Part shown: positions 5,767-11,520 of the stretch, in pieces
Numbering within the stretch: position 1 is the first letter of the stretch
Layout: each line of letters starts with the position of its first letter
Assembly (NCBI GenBank): GCA_964436315.1
Contig: CAYTCZ010000120.1
Location: 1 to 11,520, forward strand
Direction: 5' to 3'
From: CAYTCZ01 sp964436315
GTDB lineage: Bacteria; Actinomycetota; Thermoleophilia; Gaiellales; Gaiellaceae
Length of the DNA stretch: 11,520 bases
The notes under the pieces: generated by a model
The model's database searches: none
Seen by the model: the letters and a program-made list of their open reading frames with translations, nothing else
What the model was told of the DNA's origin: nothing
Made by a program: the position numbers and the translations under genes

Positions 5767-6612
5767 GTGAGCGAAAAGCCTCAGGTCGCGGTCGTCGGGA
5801 GCATCAACCTCGACCTCGTCGCCCGGGTTCAGCGCCTACCTCGGCCCGGTGAGACCGTGACAGACGCAGTCCTCGATCGCGTCCCGGGGGGAAAGGGTGC
5901 CAACCAGGCGGTCGCTGCGGCACGATTGGGCGCCGACGTGCGTTTCATCGGAGCGATCGGCAGAGACGAGTTCGCCCGCGAGGCGACACAGGGCCTCGTC
6001 CAAGCCGACGTCGACCTGGACCTCCACGTGAAGGATGCTCCGACAGGGATCGCGCTCATCGTCGTCGACTCGGCCGGTGAGAACGAGATCGTGGTTGTTC
6101 CGGGAGCGAATCGAGAACTCCTTCCAGCTGAGGTCGAACTTGGGGCCGTCGACGCCGTGCTCGCCCAGCTCGAGATCCCGATGAGCGTCGTGGTGCGCGC
6201 GAGCGAACAGACCGCCGACCTGTTCTGTTTGAATGCCGCGCCCGCTTCACGGCTTCCAGAGCGTCTTGCGCGCGGCGCTGACCTCATCATCGTGAACACG
6301 CATGAACTCGAGTGTCTGAGCGCGGAAGCAAAGCGGGGGAGAGTCATCGTGACCCTCGGCTCCGAAGGCGCAGTTCTGTTAGACGAAGAAGCCGAGGTCG
6401 CCCGAGCGAGTCCACCGGCAGTGACCGCCGTCGACGGGACGGCGGCCGGAGACGCCTTCTGCGCCTGCGTTGTGGTGTCTCTCCTCGAGGGGCGTGAGTG
6501 GGACGAAGTGCTCCGTCGGGCGACAGCCGCAGGCGCGATCGCAGCCTCACGCCCGGGAGCGCAACCCTCCCTGCCGACCAAAGAGGAGGTCGACGCCATA
6601 CTGCCGGCATGA
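5767..6612 (+). CDS. rbsK: Ribokinase-like PfkB family sugar kinase
   Basis: It phosphorylates ribose (or a similar sugar or nucleoside) with ATP. The first PfkB signature is clear: G-S-I-N-L-D at 11-16, P-G-E-T-V at 27-31 and G-G-K-G-A-N-Q-A at 41-48. The second is D-G-T-A-A-G-D-A-F at 223-231, with the catalytic base D229; E. coli ribokinase has DTTAAGDTF, so Gly replaces the first Thr. The product is 281 residues against about 300-310 for typical ribokinases. The shortage is mostly between N-T-H-E-L-E and V-I-V-T-L-G-S, where about 20 residues of helix are missing. GTG at 5767 was chosen because it begins just before V-A-V-V-G-S-I-N. It starts 7 bases after the preceding stop, and its stop overlaps the nucleoside hydrolase ATG by four bases (ATGA), which implies translational coupling. 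Substrate assignment as ribose rests on motifs and context. Confidence 0.88.
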   Translation: MSEKPQVAVVGSINLDLVARVQRLPRPGETVTDAVLDRVPGGKGANQAVAAARLGADVRFIGAIGRDEFAREATQGLVQADVDLDLHVKDAPTGIALIVVDSAGENEIVVVPGANRELLPAEVELGAVDAVLAQLEIPMSVVVRASEQTADLFCLNAAPASRLPERLARGADLIIVNTHELECLSAEAKRGRVIVTLGSEGAVLLDEEAEVARASPPAVTAVDGTAAGDAFCACVVVSLLEGREWDEVLRRATAAGAIAASRPGAQPSLPTKEEVDAILPA

Positions 6613-7491
6613 CGACCCCGGTTCTCCTCGACTGCGATCCCGGTCACGACGACGCCATCGCCCTGCTGCTGGCGCTCGCCAGCCCCGAGATCGAACTCCT
6701 CGGCGTGACGACCGTATCGGGGTACCAAACTCTCGAGAAGACGACGGCCAACGCGATTCGAATTCTCGATTTCGTCGGTAAGGACAACATCGAGGTTGCA
6801 GCCGGTGCAGACCGGCCGTTAGCCCGGGAGCGGTTCGTCGCGTCGCATGTGCACGGGGAAAGTGGGCTTGATGGCCCGTCTCTCCCTCCGCCTCAACGCG
6901 AGGCATCGGAGGCCGATGCAGTCGACTTCATCGCCTCGCGACCCTCGTCGGCACCCGAGCCGGTGACGCTCGTTCCGACTGGCCCGCTCACGAACGTCGC
7001 NNNNNNNNNNNNNNNNNNNNNNNNNNNNNNNNNNNNNNNNNNNNNNNNNNNNNNNNNNNNNNNNNNNNNNNNNNNNNNNNNNNNNNNNNNNNNNNNNNNN
7101 GTCTCGATGTGACGATGATCGGGCTTGACGTCACGCACGAGGCGCTGATGACGTCCGAGCACGGCGCCCAACTCCGCACCGCACGGACGAACAGGGACGA
7201 TGGTTGCCGAACTGCTGGAGTTCTTCAACCAGTTCCACCGGGAGACCTACGGGTTCCCGGGTTCCCCGGTGCACGACGCCGTCGCCGTTTGCGCATGTCG
7301 TCAATCCCGACTTCGTCGAAACGGTCGAGCGCCACGTCGCGATCGAGCGAGAATCGAACCTGTGCCGCGGCCGAACGGTTGTCGATCTCTGGCGGCGAAC
7401 CGAAAACGAGCCGAACGCAAAGGTCGCGGTTGACATCAAGGCTGAGGCTTTTCTCAACTTTCTCATCGCGCGACTGAGCACCTTGCCGTAG
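6609..7491 (+). CDS. Nucleoside hydrolase (IunH family), split by an assembly gap and two frameshifts
   Basis: Members cleave the N-glycosidic bond of purine/pyrimidine ribonucleosides, giving base and ribose, the substrate of the adjacent kinase. The calcium-binding start D-C-D-P-G-H-D-D-A is at residues 8-16, and V-P-T-G-P-L-T-N-V comes just before the gap. After the gap the protein resumes with L-D-V-T-M-I-G-L-D-V-T-H-E-A-L. It then needs one base removed at G7194-7196 to reach M-V-A-E-L-L-E-F-F and the active-site G-S-P-V-H-D-A-V-A-V. A second removal at T7288-7290 allows it to continue F/A-H-V-V-N-P to R-G-R-T-V-V-D and the TAG at 7489. By family length (about 310) some 50 residues are hidden, more than 100 bases can encode. 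Both frameshifts are single-base gains in homopolymers near the gap, so an intact gene in the organism is more likely than a pseudogene. Confidence 0.88.
7001..7100. other. Scaffold gap of 100 N
   Basis: Exactly 100 undetermined bases interrupt the nucleoside hydrolase gene. The round number indicates a conventional placeholder, so the real length is unknown. Comparing the residues on both sides with the usual family length suggests roughly 150 bases are missing. Confidence 0.95.
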
Positions 7492-7815
7492 CGCTCTCCT
7501 GGGCGCCTTCTCCGAGCTCACTGCGGAAGCTTGGTAGCGTGCTCCCCGCAGGCTGGGCGAGTTCCGGGTCTCTCGCAAGCGCTCATGGTGGGATGTTCGC
7601 GGTTCGACGCTCGCGACGCGAACTCCCCTCCCACGGTGGGGTTTGGGGGATCTGTGCCACCCGCCACCCAGGTGGGAGGATGGCCGAAAGACACTCGCGT
7701 GTCACCGACCGTGCGTGTCGAAATTAGCGCAGGTGCTCACAAATAGCCGCGCCCGCCCGCCCGCGGGACGGAACGGACCGGGAGGAGGCTGCCCACGCGG
7801 GGAGAAGTGGCCGCC
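7492..7815. other. Structured 324-base spacer before ftsK
   Basis: No protein frame here looks real. Instead several inverted repeats follow one another: 7521-7551 (CTGCGG/CCGCAG), 7595-7623 (GTTCGCG/CGCGAAC), 7627-7679 (CCTCCCAC/GTGGGAGG, with the smaller dyads CCCAC-G-GTGGG and CCACC-CA-GGTGG inside) and 7690-7703 (GACAC-TCGC-GTGTC). The first is probably the end of the nucleoside operon. The later ones lie in the presumed promoter/leader region of ftsK. I see no recognisable riboswitch, tRNA or clear -35/-10 pair. Confidence 0.5.
7521..7551 (+). terminator. Candidate terminator after nucleoside hydrolase
   Basis: CTGCGG (7521-7526) pairs with CCGCAG (7546-7551), with AGC/GCT able to extend the pairing inside the loop. 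It starts 30 bases after the TAG of the nucleoside hydrolase. There is no U-tract, so the call rests on position and pairing only. Confidence 0.3.
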
Positions 7816-10068
7816 ATGGCCAAGAAACGGCGATCGTCCAAGGTTCGCCCGAAGACTCCTGCACGAACGAAGAAGAAACAGCGGCAGCAGCGGGACAGAA
7901 AGCCCAAGTCCCGCCACCACACGGAACTCGTCGGACTTGGTCTTGCGGCCGTCGGTCTCTTCCTTGCCATCGTGCTCTGGATCGGCTGGGACGGCGGCAT
8001 CGTTGGCTCGAAAGTGAACGAGTGGCTCGATGTCGCCATCGGCGACGCGCGCCATTTCCTCCCCCTGGCACTCATCGCAATCGGGGGGCTGATGATTGCG
8101 CGTTCCGTACTCGTCGATGTCCAGCCGTTCCGCGCGGGAATCGTGGTCTTCGCGCTCGGTCTCATGGTCGCTCTCGGGGCCAACCACGGCGGCGCGATCG
8201 GCTCAGGACTCGAATCGGTCTTCGAACGCCTGATCGGAGATACGGGCCGGGCCATCCTTGCGGCATTCGCGATCGCGGCCGGAATAGTCCTGCTCACAGG
8301 AGCGTCGGTCGGGGCAATCGTTCGGCGTTCTGCCCGGACGGCGCGCGATACGGCGGTCGCAGCACGGCACTCGATCCCAGTGCGTCCGAAACCGGTGGAG
8401 AGGGCTCGGTCCTTGCCTCCCTCGACAATCGCCAAACCGCCCGAGCCCCCTGTTGACGCTGCCAAGGAGTTCCCCGATCTCGTCGCGACGACGCCGGTCC
8501 AAGAACCGGTCCTCATCGAACAACTCACAACGAAAGACGTGCCCGCAGAGGAGCCGGAGCCGCTCGTTACGGAGAGAGAAGAGATCTCCCTCGAAGTGCC
8601 AGCCGGCGAGCATTCGGATTACGAACTTCCCGACGCCTCGGTCCTGAAGATGTCGCGAATGGCTCAAGGGGCACCGACGACAAACGCCGACCGGGTCGCC
8701 GAGGCTCTCGTTCAGGCACTCGCGAGCTTCGGCGTCGAGGCCGTGATCAGCGGCCAGGTCGCGGGTCCCCGAGTAACGCGGTACGAATTACAGCTCGCTC
8801 CCGGGACGAAGGTCGGGAAGGTCGCCGCCCTGAAGGACGACCTGGCCTACGCTCTGGCAACAACCGACATCCGAATCCTCGCTCCGATTCCGGGCAAGCA
8901 GGCAGTCGGTGTCGAGGTGCCCAATCTGGCGCCGAACATCGTCACCCTCGGCGACATCTTCGGTGAGCTACCAGGGAACTCGAGCCCGCTGTCGGTGTGG
9001 CTCGGAAAGGACATTTCCGGCTCAGCGGTCCCGGCCGACCTCGCTCGCATGCCGCACATCCTGATCGCGGGAACCACCGGGTCGGGGAAGTCGGGCTGTC
9101 TGAACACGATGCTTTGCTCGATTCTCCTCCGCGCAACGCCGGACGAAGTCCGAATGATCCTCGTCGACCCGAAGCGCGTGGAACTCGGCCTGTACGAGTC
9201 GATTCCGCACCTGCTCACACCCGTGGTCTCCAGTCCGAAGAAAGCGGCCGCGGTGCTTGCGAACGTGCTTACCGAGATGGAGCATCGCTACGAGCGCATG
9301 TCCCTTGCGCGCGCGAGAAATCTTCCGGAACTCAACAAAGTCCTCGTCGAACGGGGCGAGCAGCCGCTTCCATACCTCTTGGTCGTCATCGACGAGCTTG
9401 CCGACCTCATGATGGTTTCGCCGCAGGCGGTCGAGGACGCGGTCATCCGGCTCGCTCAGAAGTCGCGCGCAGTGGGTATCCACCTCGTTCTCGCGACGCA
9501 GCGACCCTCGGTGGATGTGATCACCGGCATGATCAAGGCCAACGTCCCGTCGAGGATCGCGTTCGCGGTATCAAGCCAGACCGATAGCCGGGTCATCCTG
9601 GACACGGCAGGGGCGGAGAGCCTTCTCGGACAAGGCGATATGCTCTTCAAGCCCCTTGGAACGTCCAAGCTCCAACGCGTCCAAGGCGCGTACGTCAGCG
9701 AAGAGGAAATTGCCCTCATCGTGGAAGCCTGCCGTGGGCAGCGTCCGCAAGAGCTCGACGAATCGCTCCTCGAGGCTCCCGAGGTCGAGGCCGCGGAATC
9801 GCCAAAAGGCGACGACGATTTTGATCCGGACGAGGACCCGCTTCTCGAACAGGCGATCGAAGTTGTCGTCCAGACCCAGACCGCCTCGGTCTCTCTCATA
9901 CAGCGGCGCCTTCGGGTTGGATACACGCGCGCGGGCCGACTCGTCGACATGCTCGAGCGGCGTGGGATCATCTCTGGCTACGAGGGGTCCAAGCCACGAA
10001 GAGTGCTCGTTACCGAGGCAGAACTCGAGCGCGCACTCGACCAAGCGCGAGAGCACGCAGTCCACTAA
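7816..10068 (+). CDS. ftsK: DNA translocase FtsK/SpoIIIE
   Basis: FtsK is the septum-located ATPase that pumps chromosomal DNA and helps resolve dimers during division. From ATG at 7816 it has 750 residues: a very basic head (about 1-37, many Lys/Arg), four membrane helices (about 38-58, 80-98, 108-123, 146-170), an acidic/proline-rich linker to about 275, then the alpha/beta motor. Walker A is G-T-T-G-S-G-K-S at 419-426 and Walker B is L-L-V-V-I-D-E-L-A-D near 521-530. A glutamate/aspartate-rich hinge precedes the winged-helix gamma domain (about 675-735, Q-R-R-L-R-V-G-Y-T-R-A-G-R), which reads polar KOPS-type sequences. The linker is far shorter than in E. coli, as in other Gram-positive-type FtsK/SpoIIIE proteins. 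A GTG at 7807 is in frame, but the GGGGAG at 7799-7804 is better spaced for the ATG. Confidence 0.96.
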   Translation: MAKKRRSSKVRPKTPARTKKKQRQQRDRKPKSRHHTELVGLGLAAVGLFLAIVLWIGWDGGIVGSKVNEWLDVAIGDARHFLPLALIAIGGLMIARSVLVDVQPFRAGIVVFALGLMVALGANHGGAIGSGLESVFERLIGDTGRAILAAFAIAAGIVLLTGASVGAIVRRSARTARDTAVAARHSIPVRPKPVERARSLPPSTIAKPPEPPVDAAKEFPDLVATTPVQEPVLIEQLTTKDVPAEEPEPLVTEREEISLEVPAGEHSDYELPDASVLKMSRMAQGAPTTNADRVAEALVQALASFGVEAVISGQVAGPRVTRYELQLAPGTKVGKVAALKDDLAYALATTDIRILAPIPGKQAVGVEVPNLAPNIVTLGDIFGELPGNSSPLSVWLGKDISGSAVPADLARMPHILIAGTTGSGKSGCLNTMLCSILLRATPDEVRMILVDPKRVELGLYESIPHLLTPVVSSPKKAAAVLANVLTEMEHRYERMSLARARNLPELNKVLVERGEQPLPYLLVVIDELADLMMVSPQAVEDAVIRLAQKSRAVGIHLVLATQRPSVDVITGMIKANVPSRIAFAVSSQTDSRVILDTAGAESLLGQGDMLFKPLGTSKLQRVQGAYVSEEEIALIVEACRGQRPQELDESLLEAPEVEAAESPKGDDDFDPDEDPLLEQAIEVVVQTQTASVSLIQRRLRVGYTRAGRLVDMLERRGIISGYEGSKPRRVLVTEAELERALDQAREHAVH

Positions 10069-10105
10069 CGAAACCGGCCTCCGAGCGTCCTAGCAATTGC
10101 CTGGT

Positions 10106-10122
10106 CGGGTGGTTACCATCCG
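10106..10122. promoter_or_regulatory. 17-bp near-palindrome, candidate operator for the BMP/ABC genes
   Basis: CGGGTGGT-T-ACCATCCG is symmetrical at every pair but one, centred on 10114, and lies 40 bases before the lipoprotein start. The core TGGT-N-ACCA resembles the GT...AC half-sites bound by GntR-type repressors. That likeness is suggestive only, and no regulator gene is in view. As RNA it could form a 7-bp hairpin. Confidence 0.4.
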
Positions 10123-10161
10123 GCGCCAACAATACGGAAGAGGGCGAAAGAGGGAGGTTGT

Positions 10162-11352
10162 GTGAGAGAGAAGAGAAAACTGCCGTGGCTCGTGCTGGTA
10201 CTCGTCGTTCTGACGCTCGGTCTGGTTGCCGCTGGCTGCGGCGGTGACGATGACAGTGCGGAGCCGGCGCCGCCGGCGGAGGCCGCGCCTGAACCGGCTC
10301 CCGAACCGGCGCCAGAGCCGGCACCCGAGCCCGCGCCTGAACCGCCAGCTGAGGAGCCAGCACCGGAGCCTGCTCCTGAAGAACCGGCGGGAGAGGCGAT
10401 CTCGGTCGGACTCGTGACAGACACGGGCGGCGTCGACGATCGCGGCTTCAACGAGTTCTCGATTCGGGGGCTCGAACGGGCCGAGGCAGAGCTCGGCGTG
10501 GAGGGACGCATCTTCGTCTCGAACGCCGAAGAGGACTACCTCCCGAACCTGTCGGCGGCTGCTGAGGAGGGCAACGATCTCGTCATCGCGGTCGGATTCC
10601 TCCTGACGGCGGACACGATCACGGTCGCAGCCGAGTTCCCGGATGCCGGCTTTGCAGGTGTCGACCACTTCTACGGGACGGAAGGAGCAGGAGACGGCTG
10701 TGAGGAGGGCGGAACCTGCGTCCTACCGAACACGCTCGGACTGCTCTACCCGTCCGAGGAAGCGGGATACCTCGCCGGCGTCATGGCGGCGCTCATGAGC
10801 GAGACCAAGGTGGTCTCGACGGTCGGCGGCATCAAGATCCCGCCTGTCGACAACTGGATCGCGGGCTTCCAGCAGGGCATCATCGATACTGATCCGTCTG
10901 TCTCGTTCCTGAACGCATACTCGGACGACTTCGTCGACCAGGCACTCTGCAAGGAGATTGCGCTCGATCAGATCGCGCAGGGCTCCGACATTGTGTTCCA
11001 GGTCGCCGGACAGTGCGGACTCGGCGCGCTCGACGCAGCCGGCGAGCAAGGCGTTTTCGGAATTGGCGTTGATGCCGATCAGTCGTTCGCTGGCCCGCAC
11101 ATCCTGACGAGCGCCCTGAAGCCGCTCGAGGCTTCGGTGTTCGAGGTCATTCGTCAGATGCAGTCCGGTGAGTTCCAGGGTGGACAGAACTTCGTGTTCT
11201 CGGTCGTGGATTTCCCGGATTCCGAGCTGCTCGCTCCATTCAGCCCGGATGTTCCCGACGATGTGATCGCTGCCGTGGAGGCTGCGAAAGAAGGCCTAAT
11301 CAGCGGAGAGATCGACCCGACCCCCGTGGTCGAGGAAGTCCAGGCTCCGTAA
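10162..11352 (+). CDS. BMP family substrate-binding lipoprotein
   Basis: This is the extracytoplasmic binding protein of an ABC importer; the BMP (Bmp/PnrA/Med) family mostly binds purine and other nucleosides. GTG at 10162 follows AGGGAGG by four bases. A lipoprotein signal peptide runs from basic V-R-E-K-R-K-L through a hydrophobic core to the lipobox V-A-A-G-C, with Cys26 as the lipidated residue. Residues 34-79 are an Ala/Pro/Glu repeat linker. The BMP domain begins S-V-G-L-V-T-D-T-G-G-V-D-D-R-G-F-N-E, the family's N-terminal signature. It continues with L-Y-P-S-E-E-A-G-Y-L-A-G and W-I-A-G-F-Q-Q-G-I, then F-Q-V-A-G-Q-C-G-L-G and G-I-G-V-D-A-D-Q. The mature protein would hang from the outer face of the membrane. 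It precedes an ABC ATPase gene. Nucleoside as ligand is inferred from family and from the salvage genes upstream. Confidence 0.93.
   Translation: MREKRKLPWLVLVLVVLTLGLVAAGCGGDDDSAEPAPPAEAAPEPAPEPAPEPAPEPAPEPPAEEPAPEPAPEEPAGEAISVGLVTDTGGVDDRGFNEFSIRGLERAEAELGVEGRIFVSNAEEDYLPNLSAAAEEGNDLVIAVGFLLTADTITVAAEFPDAGFAGVDHFYGTEGAGDGCEEGGTCVLPNTLGLLYPSEEAGYLAGVMAALMSETKVVSTVGGIKIPPVDNWIAGFQQGIIDTDPSVSFLNAYSDDFVDQALCKEIALDQIAQGSDIVFQVAGQCGLGALDAAGEQGVFGIGVDADQSFAGPHILTSALKPLEASVFEVIRQMQSGEFQGGQNFVFSVVDFPDSELLAPFSPDVPDDVIAAVEAAKEGLISGEIDPTPVVEEVQAP
10261..10395 (+). repeat. Ala/Pro/Glu linker repeat inside the lipoprotein gene
   Basis: A run of degenerate GAGCCGGCxCCx-type units encodes repeated P-A-P-E between the lipid anchor and the binding domain. 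Codons vary among copies (GAA/GAG, CCG/CCC/CCA/CCT), which indicates an older, selected protein repeat and not a recent slippage array. Such linkers hold the binding domain away from the membrane or within the cell wall. Confidence 0.8.
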
Positions 11353-11362
11353 ACGACGATCC

Positions 11363-11392
11363 GTACGGGGCGGCCGCCGGGTCGCCCCGTAC
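11363..11392 (+). terminator. 10-bp hairpin between lipoprotein and ABC ATPase genes
   Basis: GTACGGGGCG (11363-11372) and CGCCCCGTAC (11383-11392) pair perfectly; G-U and C-G pairs can extend the stem inward. It sits 10 bases after the lipoprotein stop and 11 bases before the ATPase ATG. The downstream bases TCTGTCTCCC are only weakly U-rich. Intercistronic hairpins at this place usually stabilise or partly terminate the message, so that more binding protein than transporter is made. Confidence 0.65.
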
Positions 11393-11403
11393 TCTGTCTC
11401 CCG

Positions 11404-11520
11404 ATGGCCTCTGAGTCCCTCGTCGAACTCAAAGGAATCACAAAGCAGTTCCCGGGGGTCCTGGCCAACGATCACATCGACTTCGACCTCAAGAAGGGAG
11501 AGGTCCACGCGCTGCTCGGC
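11404..11520 (+). CDS. ABC transporter ATP-binding protein, N-terminal fragment
   Basis: The 39 visible residues read M-A-S-E-S-L-V-E-L-K-G-I-T-K-Q-F-P-G-V, then A-N-D-H-I-D-F-D-L, then G-E-V-H-A-L-L-G, and the window ends as the Walker A loop begins. The K-Q-F-P-G-V-x-A-N-D and G-E-x-H-A-L-L-G-(E-N) patterns are typical of the duplicated-domain ATPases of sugar and nucleoside importers (RbsA/YufO type). The gene follows the BMP lipoprotein by 51 bases and should be its energising subunit. No clear Shine-Dalgarno precedes ATG at 11404, so it may depend on readthrough and reinitiation. Confidence 0.9.
   Translation, partial: MASESLVELKGITKQFPGVLANDHIDFDLKKGEVHALLG

Noticed and set aside
5829..6728. 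299-codon minus-strand frame across ribokinase and nucleoside hydrolase
   Set aside because: Ser/Ala/Arg-rich low-complexity translation typical of antisense frames; it crosses the ATGA junction of two real genes.
7521..7580. tRNA-like string (AGCTTGGTAGCG followed by a GTTCCGGGT-like T-arm)
   Set aside because: The D-loop motif resembles proline tRNAs, but the D-stem does not pair, no anticodon stem forms and no 7-bp acceptor closes it.
10091..10135. Sigma-70 promoter before the lipoprotein (TTGCCT at 10097)
   Set aside because: No acceptable -10 hexamer occurs 16-18 bases downstream; CAATAC at 10130 has the wrong spacing.
10261..10395. Possible CRISPR or minisatellite array
   Set aside because: The repeat units are short, adjacent and in frame, encode P-A-P-E and lack spacers; it is a protein linker.

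Overview
The window is GC-rich with strong G/C bias at third codon positions. Its gene content (FtsH-like start, RNase J, four-TM FtsK, BMP lipoprotein with an Ala/Pro/Glu linker, ribokinase, nucleoside hydrolase, class-specific P450 remnant) suggests an actinobacterium, most likely a deep-branching Thermoleophilia/Gaiella-like lineage. This placement rests on protein character alone. A run of exactly 100 N at 7001-7100, with two homopolymer frameshifts beside it, shows a draft or metagenomic scaffold.

Left part, minus strand (1-2207): the first codons of a probable ftsH leave the left edge. A 380-base stretch without a convincing gene follows and carries a 12-bp hairpin. Next come a 54-residue hypothetical gene, an intact 2-keto-4-pentenoate hydratase-family gene, and a cytochrome P450 pseudogene. 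The pseudogene keeps its ribosome binding site and start codon but has lost two internal blocks and is out of frame. The P450 and hydratase look like the remains of a small catabolic operon.

Middle part, plus strand (about 2230-5130): a long-armed inverted repeat separates the divergent units. A small tail-anchored membrane protein follows, then a 12-bp hairpin, then an unusual DnaJ-like protein. This protein keeps the J domain and all four zinc-binding CxxCxGxG motifs but ends in a single transmembrane helix instead of the second C-terminal domain. Ribonuclease J comes next.

Right part, plus strand (5181-11520): an unrecognised 192-residue protein, a compact ribokinase and a nucleoside hydrolase form a tight operon (7-base gap, then a 4-base ATGA overlap). 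After a structured 324-base spacer comes ftsK. It is followed by a BMP-family substrate-binding lipoprotein and the start of an ABC ATPase of the sugar/nucleoside type, with a 10-bp hairpin between them. Together these genes suggest nucleoside uptake (BMP lipoprotein plus ABC transporter), cleavage to base and ribose (nucleoside hydrolase) and ribose phosphorylation (ribokinase), with the cell-division translocase gene ftsK in the middle. No CRISPR array, insertion sequence, rRNA or convincing tRNA gene was seen.
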